From positions 1,178,001-1,242,000 of the forward strand of contig JAJGBQ010000001.1 in NCBI GenBank assembly GCA_022457065.1: a stretch of DNA of 64,000 bases. Reading direction: 5' to 3'. The DNA comes from Curvularia sp. ZM96 (lineage: Eukaryota; Ascomycota; Dothideomycetes; Pleosporales; Pleosporaceae). Made by a program: the position numbers and the translations under genes. The notes beneath the pieces are model-generated. The model worked only from the letters and a program-made list of their open reading frames with translations. It had not been told where the DNA came from and ran no database searches. How positions within the stretch are numbered: the first letter of the stretch is position 1; the number at the start of each line of letters is the position of its first letter. Below, one piece after another: positions 55,203 through 64,000 of this stretch.

Positions 55203-57472
55203 GGTCGCGTTTGAAACCGGGTAAAGCTGGATATACGAAGACTTGGGAGGCCTCAGAGGATGAAAATGACTGAACGACTGAAAACGTCCACAGCTTTGAA
55301 TATGACTTCGGACAAAGGGCCTGCACGAGCCAGCTATTATTGAATTATATTAGAATGTGAGAGAGGCACAAACAAAATGTGATAAAGCCCTGCCCACAAA
55401 TGCAAGGCTGGACAAGGCCTTCAAATACCCCAGGACGCAACCAACACCTTCCTGCATCTAGTCCAACTAGAGAATTCGACCATCAACAAAACCGATGCTG
55501 GCTTGCTTTCGGACCCAAAAACTCGGCTTGTTGATCCCGGTTAGGCCTCGAGTCAGTCAAGGCATTGCTAGAGCTTCTGGTAGACTGAAGTTTTATTCGC
55601 CCACGTTCCTCGAATAGTCGAAAGTAGGCCTAAAATATTTCTTGCGTTGTGTATGGCAAGCCACTAAGACCAAAACAGATCCCAAATGCCGAGTTTGCAT
55701 TGCAGGATGCATAGAGGCGTAGTCCAAACTCCGTAAGACATGGATCTGCCTGAATCTCGCCCCGTTTCGATTACGAAAAAGGCATTGAGGCTGTAAATGA
55801 GCATAGGGTGTATGAGTGGATTCTGGAAGCCTCGGCTACGGGTCTATAGAGAAGACAGGCGATGGATAGGCTAGGAATACTGAGGATCCTTCACCAGCCG
55901 CAGCATGGAACGGTTTCCGAGCCGTGTGGCGGCTGACTCCACATGTCCATGCATGCCTGCATTCTCTTTTTTTTTTGTTTAACCGGTCGCATCGTTCAAA
56001 GCTTAGGCGCGGGAGGGACGGGAAGATATTAAGATGTGGTGCCTAGGGATGTTGCTTGCTATATTCTGCATATAGTCCGATAGGAGTGCAGCTCAGACAC
56101 TAAGACGTATCCGGAATTTGACGCGCGAGTTCTCTCTCATCGTACCTAGCTACAATATTGTAAATTGAGAGAAACATGAGGAGTTCAGCGGCAAAAGGGC
56201 TGGAACGATGAACTAGAGGGGAGAAATATTGTATAAGGCGGCCCGCATGAGCAGGCTACTGTCGCATAGCCAATTGCCATATTGCGGGTGATTTCAGGCG
56301 CCGGTCCTCTCCGCGGAACCGGCCACCATTCGCCTGGGCCATTAGCGTCTTGTCATTTGACAACCACATCCCATCAGTTCATCTCGCAAGCGAAGACCTG
56401 CATCGTCCGCAGCAACAGTCGGACATTGCTGAACCCACTTGCCTGCATGCTGAATTGCTCAGACACGTGTTGCCACGTTGGTCACGCCATAACTCATAAC
56501 TCGCCACATTGGCGCATCACAAGCCGTACAAGTTCAGTGCCACAAGGGTCTTCGCTACGCCCACGATGCAATACCTACACCTAGTCCTTCGACAGAGAAA
56601 AACTATGAAATTAAGAAATGGAGACCATCTAAGGCCACTGTACAAGCAACCAAGATCTGCTTTCGACTAGGGATCTTGTCCAGAACCACTTGCAAAATCT
56701 ATCTCATCCTTGTGGGGAACCTACAGTTTCGATTTTAGTTTTGAAGGACACTTTATCCATGGAGCCACAGAAAGGAGAAACAGCGGCGGGCTTGTGTGTT
56801 TCCCTAGGAAGGAGTGCTGCCAATTCCTCAGAGTGCTTATACGCAGAGCGATAGAGCCTACATAACTTTCTGCTTCAGATGCAGATGTAGATTCCCAACT
56901 TGGACTTCCAACGTTGGTCCGGATGATCCGAAAGGAGCACGTTCCATCTTCCTCTTGAAGACAGCGCCCTGAACAACTTTGCAAATAATTGGATTCGTCG
57001 CACTGTGGATGCGAGGTAAGACAGTGTCTCAGCCAGAACATACATACAACACCACAGTTTTGCATCTTCAAGCGACGAGGAGAAGAGATAAAAGGACTCT
57101 GTCTTGGTTCTCAATTTGTGGCAACTAAGCGGCAGGTCTAAGGATTCAGGATTAAACGTCGCAATCCTAGCGGCACTGCAAACATGATTGGACACAGAGG
57201 CCGCCACTCGGGCTGTTCTCCTGTTGCACAACATAGCCGAGCCGTCGCGTCGACATTAAAACCATGTACCGTGCATATACGGAGAAGCAGATGTTGGCCC
57301 GGACCAATGCCATCCCAGATGTGGTCGTCTACCATCTTTACAGTCTGCACATGCCCGCCTGCTACTTTTGGACAGGCGGTCATGAGATGCCCTTAACCAA
57401 AGCCCAACAAAGCAGACATATTTCTTCTATACTATCTAATAATTTTTCGTCTTTGCTTCCATTTACGCTTGT
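55203..57472. other. Gene-free stretch of 2.3 kb
   Basis: Holds the tyrosinase promoter on its left. A run of ten Ts lies near 55968-55977. The frames between 56282 and 57400 on both strands are unrecognised. The right end is the promoter of the next gene, with a CT-rich leader. Confidence 0.45.
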
Positions 57473-59059
57473 ATGGTTTCCAACATGGCCTTCCATTCTC
57501 TTGTTGCGAGACAAGGATGGGGCCCGCCTGCTTCGCCACCACGATCACCAGAGTACCTGGCAGAGAACCAGGCGTCCAGGCTGATAGCTATAGAGGCTTC
57601 TTTGTTCGGTTTGTCAAGCGCTGCGGTGCTACTGCGGTTCTATGTACGGATTTTCATGCTGAAAACGTTTGGCTGGGACGGTATGTCAATGACATTATAC
57701 AAGAACTATCGAAGGTTGCTGATGTATCCCACAAACAGATATCATGATGGCCATTGCATTTGTATGTCTACCATCTTTGATAGGGTTTTCTGGAATATAT
57801 TCACCGTACGATTTTACTAATCTCAGCATACGTAGAGCATAAGCGCAACAACGTTGGCTTTGTTCTTGAAAGTCGTCAGCTATGGATTGGGGAAGCATGC
57901 CGAAGCGTTTCCACCTGAAAATATATTTCCCTTCTTCAAGTACATGTACTTTTATTCCATCCTCATCATCGCCGCATACAGCTTGATCAAGCTATCAATC
58001 GGATTCTTCTTGCTGCGACTGGCAGACCGGACGAAATGGCGGCCGTTCTTGATTGGCATGTTGAGTAAGTAGAAGCTGCCAAAGGAGGTCTTAGTCTGCT
58101 GGGTTCATGACTGACCAGTCCAGTTTTTCTTGTTGTCTTCACCCTTGGCTCAACGTTCGCCATCATTTTCCAATGTATCCCCGTGCGAGCTGGATATGAC
58201 TATACCCTGCGTCCACTTATGGGGTTTGTACCACTGAAAACTTAGCTGCCATTCATTTCAAAGCGAGCTGACATGTGTACAGAACTGCGAAATGCTACGA
58301 TGCGACGATTTTCAAGAACGTCGGTGTCTTCAACTCCTGCATCAACATCGCAACGGATCTGCTGTTCGCCCTGATACCCATCCCTATGGTCTGGAAGCTC
58401 CAGGTCACCATCCAAACACGCATCGGTCTCGCAGCCATCCTAGGTCTCGGTTTGTTCGCATCTGCTGTGGCTATTTACAAAACACCGATGCAAGCCAACT
58501 TCTTCAAGATAAAAGACTGGTCTGGCGAAGGAGCTTGGTACTACATCTGGCAACAGTAAGTCCTCCCACTACATATCATTCCGTTTCTCAGAGAGCCAGG
58601 GCTAAATTACATAACAGGGTAGAAATGCATGTAGGCATCATCGCCGCCTGCCTCCCCACCATGAAACCTCTTTTCGCAAACTTCTTCGGCCAAGTCCGTT
58701 CCATTGCAACACGAGGCCGAACAGGTGGCTCTTCTGGCCTCAACAGTACCCCCTTTCGCTCAAAAGGATACATGAAGCAAAGCGAGCAGCACACCGAGAA
58801 CAGCTTCGTTATGAAGAATATGAGCGACGGCAGCAGCCAGTCAATGGCACGCGACCCGTACGCCGAAGACGTCATGTTGGGCAAGGACACGTACACTGTT
58901 GAAGCTGGCAGGGGGAAATCGGATTTTAGTAGGAGGGATAGTCGGGCTCGTGAGAGTGATGAGAGCATCGAGAGTTTCCATGTAGGACGTGCTAATAGGA
59001 GGACTATGCCGCGGGGCTTGACAATTGTCAAGACTACTGAGGTGGCCATCAGTCGATGA
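57473..59059 (+). CDS. Rhodopsin-domain (PTH11/satratoxin-type) integral membrane protein
   Basis: Six exons: 57473..57680, 57739..57761, 57836..58064, 58124..58223, 58283..58555, 58618..59059; 424 residues, phases consistent. Seven hydrophobic segments are expected, including IEASLFGLSSAAVLLRFYVR, ILIIAAYSLIKLSIGFFLLR, LVVFTLGSTFAIIFQCIPV and IGLAAILGLGLFASAVAIYK. Marks of the fungal rhodopsin domain are LRFYVRIF, WDDIMM, FFLLRL, FQCIPV and CLPTMKPLFANFFG. The tail of about 120 residues is polar and Ser/Arg-rich. No CFEM domain is present. Relatives include the Pth11 surface receptors of plant pathogens, but most members have no known ligand. A Met four codons downstream (57485) is an alternative start. 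The second exon is 23 bases. Confidence 0.88.
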
Positions 59060-59507
59060 GAAGAGAGAAGATGGTACTTTGCGTATGTATGTTTCTTTTT
59101 TTCTTGTTTTTTCATGCAGCAAGAGATACCCTTCTTCGAAAAGTCACAGTTTGTTGCGTCATTTGAGCATGAAGGTAATCATTGAGTCTTTTCATTCTCG
59201 TACGCCCAATATCTATGGACAAGCCCGAAATCGAAGATTCTATCGTCTATCGTGTAAATCATGTCTATCGTTCTTGTTGTCTTTCAAGATGCACTCCCCG
59301 TTTATCACGAGCACATGCAAAAGAAGGTAGCACTCCTTCGCCGGCACACACGGCCCGCTCACCCGCGGCCACAGCCACCCCTGCAGGTCCTGAGCAGCGC
59401 TGGAATATTGAGAAGGATTCGGCATCTGCTGCGCCGCAGCATAGACACCTTTCCAACAGCAAAGGGCTTTACCGCCCTAGGGTCAAAGTTCTTAGAGTTT
59501 CCCCTAT
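59060..59507. other. Convergent 3' region
   Basis: 448 bases between convergent stop codons. No supported feature; short frames on both strands are not called. Confidence 0.4.
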
Positions 59508-60370
59508 CTAGTTCTTGAGGCCGGCCTCGCCCTTCTTGTAGGCTTCGTAGCCCTCCTTGGCAGCCGCCTGGACAGTCGTCTTTCCCTCGACAATGCTCTT
59601 GCACTTAGCCAGGATGTCGGACCAATCCTCGAAGACGGTAAAAGGGACGTCTTCGCGCGCGCAGTAGCTAATCAGATCATGCCCCTTCTTGGCGAAAAGA
59701 AGATCTGTCTCGCGCGCAGCAGACAGGTCGGACACACCGTCACCAGCATAGAACATGGTTGGGCGAATGCCCTCAGGGAGCGACGAGTACTTGCGTAGCT
59801 CGATGGACTTGTCGTGGCCGAAACCAGAGTCTGGGTGCCTGAAGAGAATCTGCCAGCCGCCCTCGTCGTTGATACTCTTGCCTTCGCGTGCGCCGACATA
59901 GTTGCCAAGAACCTGCATCTTGCTCGCGTTTGGTCCGACCAGCTTCTCCAGCAGTGCGCGGATGATGGGCTCCATACCAGAACTCAGTACCACGACGGGG
60001 ATGTTGTTCTCTAGCGACCACTCGAAGAAGGCCTTGAAGCCTGGGTCCAGCCGGATGTTGTCGACCAGGTACTGGATGCACTGGTCGTAGGGCCTTGTGA
60101 CGCTGTCCATCATGTCGCGGAACGAGTCGCGGAAGGTGATTTCGTTGTTGAGACAGGCAATGTTGCCAGCGCGGCGCTTCGCTTGGCCGTAGCCAATGTT
60201 GTCGGTCATGAAGTCATTCGAGTCCTGGAGGGTGATTGTGCCATCAAAGTCGGTGAAGAAGACGAACTACACTGTAGTGTTAGTAAGGGTTGTGTTGATT
60301 AAACGGGCGGTAGTGTTACCTTGGGGTCGCTCTTCATTGCGGGCAGCTCAGCCAAGTCGATAGAACCCAT
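59508..60370 (-). CDS. HAD-superfamily phosphatase (phosphoserine phosphatase-like)
   Basis: complement(join(59508..60266,60320..60370)), 269 residues. Exon 1 codes MGSIDLAELPAMKSDPK; the 53-base intron joins it to FVFFTDFDGTITLQDSND. Motif I is DFDGT with the nucleophile and acid Asp, motif II is VVVLSSGMEP and motif IV is GDGVSDLSAARE. The cap between motifs I and II is alpha-helical, fitting HAD subfamily IB. Yeast YNL010W-like proteins are probable relatives. The natural substrate is not known; phosphoserine phosphatase and methylthio-sugar phosphatase activities occur in related groups. The protein has no targeting signal and should be cytosolic. It is divergent from SHE9, with 276 bases between start codons. 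Confidence 0.88.
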
Positions 60371-60646
60371 CTTGAATGTCTGGACCAAGTGAATGTTTTG
60401 GCAGGGAAAGAAAACTCAGAAGGCTCCGGACGAGGGATATCTAGAGTACTCGCACGTCTAAAAGTTGGAGGGGCACTAGGTAAGCCCTGAATCGGCAACC
60501 CGGCATGGCGAGGGGAGCAGCCAGTGAGGGCGGTGCGGCGACCCCACGCCGCTTGGCACGTCAGAGCGCTTCGGAGGTCCGCAGGCGGAGCTTTTTCGTC
60601 ATTCGTCGTCCCGTCCTTCGCTCTTGATGTGAGGGAAGAGACAGCA

Positions 60647-62395
60647 ATGAGGCCCCTGCTTCAGCATGCTTCCCGTGAGCTGGCTGCTAACAAGATAGCG
60701 CCTTCACTGCGGCTCTTCAGCCGCCGTGCCGGCAGCGCGTCGTCGTCATGTCTGGCCTACCACCATCGCCCAGTCTTTGGTGGTGCGTCGAGGTGGGATG
60801 CCAGACTACCATTGAGCGTCGACGTAGCGAAGACATGGCCGCAACGGACCTTCTCGAGCTCGACAAGATGGAGAGAAGAAGGAGGGAAGCCATCGAGACC
60901 GTCAGATCCCATCCCAATGCCACCGCCCGCAGCACAATCGCAACCCATACCCCAACAACGACCCAGCGTTTCCGCAGCCCCGCCATCACCCGAGGACCAA
61001 GAACGATTGCAGAGGAGATTGAATGCGTTGCTTGAAGACCAGATAGCCATCCAGAGGGCAGCTGAGAGCTCAGTAGCAGCATTGCAGGAACCGCCGGCCA
61101 CCGAAGCTCGCAAACCTCACCCACCACCGCCGGAACCAGAGCCACCCAAGAAAGACGACCCCCAAGATACCATAGCCCGCGTGCCTGACGAACAGCTGCC
61201 TTCTCACCGTGAGAGGCAGAGATGGAGTATTTTGAAGCGCTTCTCTGATGCCATGGATGAGCTGCTGCCCAAGCTTGCTGTAGTCACACAAAAGGTCAAT
61301 ACGTATACAGGAACCGATTACTCCGGAGTTGAAGCGCTGCGGAGAGAGATCAAAGAACAGGGTATGTGACTTTTGGAGCTCTGTTGGGAAACCAGCTCTA
61401 ACCTTGTTGCAGAAAAGCTCGTAAAAGCCCGCCGCCTAGCCATCGATTCTGCTAAACAGGCCCTCGATACCGCCCTCGCCCACCAGGCCACGTCCCAAAA
61501 AGAAGTCGTCGCCCTCCTTGAACGAAAACACTCGTGGTCCAATGGCGATCTTGAACGCTACATGGCTCTTATCAGATCCGAGCACCTCAACGACCAAGCC
61601 GTCCGAGAGGCAAAGGATGCTGTTGCAAACGCCGAGAGTGCCTTGGAAGATGCACGCGCACAGCTCGAGAAGCGAGAGCGTGCACAGTACCACGAAGAGC
61701 AAATCTGGAGCGACACAATCCGCAGGAACAGTACTTGGGTAACCTTTGGACTGATGGGTGTCAACATCTTCTTGCTACTGCTCAGTTTGGCAGTCCTGGA
61801 GCCTTGGCGGAGAAAGAGGATGGTCAAGGAGATCAAGAATGCATTGGAAGCCCAGCAGAAGATTGCCTCAGAAGCCGCGTCTGTTGCTGCCGCTGCCGCT
61901 GCCGCTACGCCTGCTCCTAGCAGCCAGGTTTATACGCCCATGGAGAAGGAGATTGACAGGGTCGTTGAACCTGCTGGCCCGCCCGCGGCAACTGCTGCGC
62001 CTGCTGTAGTTGAAGAAACTATCGAGGAGTCACCTACACAAGGAAACGACATACCAGAGCCGGCAGAGATAGAGGTGGTTCCTGAAGCTGTCACTGAGGC
62101 TGCTGCCGAGCCAATTTCTGACTCGGCAATGCCCGACGCAACGAAGCTTACTCCAGAAGAAGAGGCTTTGACACCTGACGAGAAGGTCACTGTGGCCAAG
62201 GAGGCTGCCCCGTTTTCCCGTCCTTATAGTAAATTGGAAACGTGGCAGGAGAAGGCAAACTACATTGCCAATGATCTGCTCAGCGAGCGGGTTATTTCGA
62301 TGCGAAGAATCGACTACACGACTGCTGTTCTGCAAGGTGCTGCGGCGGGTGCAGTCATCACTGCTACTTTGATTGCTATGATGAGACCCAACTGA
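60647..62395 (+). CDS. SHE9: Mitochondrial inner membrane protein She9/Mdm33
   Basis: join(60647..61361,61413..62395), 565 residues. The start MRPLLQHASRELAANKIAPS opens an Arg-rich mitochondrial presequence. A Pro/Gln-rich linker and a long coiled-coil region follow, including RRLAIDSAKQALDTALAHQA, KHSWSNGDLERYMALIRSEH and QAVREAKDAVANAESALEDA. Then come EEQIWSDTIRRNSTW and a membrane helix, VTFGLMGVNIFLLLLSLAVL, ending EPWRRKRMVKEIKNALE. This is the She9/Mdm33 core. A C-terminal extension with an Ala-rich run and acidic repeats ends in another hydrophobic segment (VLQGAAAGAVITATLIAMM). She9 affects inner-membrane fission and shape in yeast. An upstream in-frame Met at 60524 would add 41 residues; the shorter start gives the better presequence. 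Confidence 0.92.
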
Positions 62396-62819
62396 GCGTT
62401 TGATCTGGTTCTATGTTTTGCTGTAGAAGAACACGAATGTTTTTAGCGCATGTACAATAGAGTCCGTGTATAATAGATTTCCCGCCATGTATATCCGCCG
62501 GTTGGTTCGTGTCTGAGGAGTGGCTGCAACGGTTCATATCAGTCCAGTGTATTGTCGATTCTCCACACATCCGTGTTCTCAGAACGGATTGAGGAGCGCC
62601 TTGGCTGTGCGGATGTGTGAGGTCCGGAGAAATGGAAAGTGCTACAGTTCTCAGCTGCAAGCACAGTGGTCTTCCATATCCTACATAATGAGTTCAGGCC
62701 GAGATCCAGTACGCATTGGACGATCTTGTGGCGTCGGGGTGCTCGTATCCGCCATGTCGTTCCGTCCATGACAGGTCGCTTTCCAAACAAGAAGAATACC
62801 AGAGCCTAGAAGCCCTCAT
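62396..62819. other. Convergent 3' region between SHE9 and POP5
   Basis: 424 bases between two convergent stop codons. Short frames are unrecognised; nothing else seen. Confidence 0.4.
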
Positions 62820-63432
62820 CTATTCACTCATATCATCGCTGTCGCTTCCATCATCAACGGCAGCAAGCACCTGTGTTTCTGCCCTGCGCTCTTTATCCAC
62901 CGCCTTCTCCACACTCTGCACCATTGGCAACTGTCCCGCGCCATCCCAAGCCCTTGCTCTCTTGATAATCTGCTGTGACTGGCGTATAACCTCTTCCTCG
63001 GCCTTTCTGATCGTACCGCTGACTCTGGCCACTCTTATGACCACGGGTATGTCGAGGGGCCGTGGGAGATGCGTTGTGTATGTGAGGGCTGCCCAGACCA
63101 TTTCGTAGTGGTCGCGTGGACACCGGATTATGGCTGTGCTGGTTGAGGGAGAATAGTAGTTTACTGCAGGGGAATTATCAGTTACAATTTCCACAAAATA
63201 CATACAAAAAGCAATTTTTACCTTTAAGTCCAGCAGATATCATGCCGGAGCCATAATCGCCAAAGAGCTCTTCAACTCCATCTCGTATCATGCGCACGAT
63301 GAAGCCTTGCTTGAGCGCATCCGGTGTGGGCGAATGGATCTGGACAATGTCTGGGAGCTGGGATTTGCTTTTTGCGGCGGGCTCTGGGTACAGGAAATTG
63401 ACAATCAGGTAGCGGTGCTTGACGCGAACCAT
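62820..63432 (-). CDS. POP5: RNase P/MRP protein subunit Pop5
   Basis: complement(join(62820..63163,63222..63432)), 184 residues. The start MVRVKHRYLIVNFLYPEP is the family hallmark. FIVRMIRDGVEELFGDYGSG follows; then, across the 58-base intron, LKVNYYSPSTSTAIIRCPRD, HYEMVWAAL, and VVIRVARVSGTIRKAEEEVI. The tail is acidic (DDGSDSDDMSE). Pop5 is a core subunit shared by RNase P, which trims tRNA 5' ends, and RNase MRP, which cuts pre-rRNA; it acts in the nucleus and nucleolus. Length is close to other fungal Pop5 proteins. Confidence 0.93.
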
Positions 63433-63938
63433 GGTGGCTCAATGCGCTGGGTGGTTGGAGGGTGAAAGCGGGCGCAAAAGAAGTGTGGGACTGGAGGAGA
63501 GAATCAACCGAGGCTACAACTTGGATGCGCACAGACGATGCGACTTTGCGTATCTTGCGCGTATATCGCTTGTGAAGTGGTGGGGATTATATCTACCGCT
63601 ACTATTAAGAAGGCCGAATCTATAACAAAAAAGAAAGAATCCAGAACGCGATTTGGTCGCATGCATTAGCTAGCGCATAGCCATAGCACGTCGGCTTTCT
63701 TGGCTTATGACGCACATGGTTAGTCCATCCCCAGCTTTTAGCGCCTTGTCCTTGCATTCAACATCCTGCAACCTGCGACACGACCCAGACCCACAGCATC
63801 ACCCATACCGATACCCCAGACTCTCACAAGGACGCAAATCGCCCACGGAATCGCCTTGACGCCACTGAAGAAGAAGACGGAGATCCGACTCTATCCCTCA
63901 GGCGCAATCACATCACCACTCCCCGAAACATATCAACC
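63433..63938. promoter_or_regulatory. Upstream region of POP5, toward a possible divergent gene
   Basis: About 500 bases upstream of POP5. No coding motif is recognised. The stretch from 63740 to 63938 is C/A-rich, like a fungal transcript leader reading rightward. Confidence 0.4.
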
Positions 63939-64000
63939 ATGGCGTCGTCATCCTCGTCTACGCCGCTGCTCTAGTATGCACCTCCCTTCGCATCTCCCTC
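63939..64000 (+). CDS. Possible first exon of a gene leaving the window
   Basis: An ATG in good context (ACCATGG) starts MASSSSSTPLL; at 63974 a GTATGC donor just precedes what would be an in-frame TAG. The short Ser-rich start and donor fit a 5' exon, but only 35 coding bases are visible, so no function can be given. Confidence 0.25.

Noticed and set aside
1..64000. CRISPR arrays, bacterial operons, phage or secondary-metabolite cluster
   Set aside because: The DNA is fungal with spliced genes. No regularly spaced identical repeats, and no polyketide or peptide synthetase or clustered tailoring genes, are present; the lone tyrosinase is not surrounded by pathway genes.

Overview
The window looks like nuclear DNA of a filamentous ascomycete (Pezizomycotina), most likely a dothideomycete of the Pleosporales type. 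The genes carry many short introns of about 40 to 100 bases with GTAAGT-like donors, CTAAC/CTGAC branch sites and YAG acceptors. The gene set is typical of such fungi: ATG18, VPS9, NOP4, SHE9/MDM33, TYW4, POP5, a TRP-type vacuolar channel, a PTH11/rhodopsin-type membrane protein, a secreted tyrosinase and a GILT-like thiol reductase. Nearly all genes here are spliced. Exon borders were set by reading splice sites and requiring the frame to stay open across each junction.

Layout. 0-5 kb: end of a zinc-finger gene, VPS9 (-), and an asparagine-synthetase-like gene (+). 5-8.6 kb: no protein gene, but three tandem copies of a box C/D-like RNA module, then short repeats. 8.6-14 kb: a 15-exon YVC1-type TRP channel and a C2H2 regulator. 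14-24.5 kb: a gene-poor block holding one complete Mutator-like DNA transposon (17872-21269) with 134-bp terminal inverted repeats and a perfect 10-bp target duplication. 24.5-40 kb: a dense housekeeping block with PI31, ATG18, TYW4, a twin-ATPase ABC protein, a small unknown protein, an MFS transporter and NOP4. 40-44 kb: gene-poor. 44-55 kb: a small Cys-rich protein, a DAP1/PGRMC-like cytochrome b5 protein, an agmatinase-like ureohydrolase, a hexokinase-family protein, a GILT-like reductase, NECAP and a tyrosinase. 55-64 kb: a gene-poor 2.2 kb, a PTH11-like membrane protein, a HAD phosphatase, SHE9, POP5, and perhaps the start of one more gene.

There is no sign of a biosynthetic or defence cluster. 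Neighbouring genes serve unrelated cell functions: endosome and clathrin trafficking (VPS9, NECAP), autophagy (ATG18), the vacuole (YVC1, probably GILT), RNA processing (NOP4, POP5, TYW4) and mitochondria (SHE9). Two non-coding or mobile features stand out. The first is the box C/D-like array at 5.65-6.18 kb, where paired bases change together between copies. The second is the young transposon, whose few visible lesions all fit TG-to-TA changes, as expected from repeat-induced point mutation. No program could be run, so all family calls rest on reading motifs by eye.
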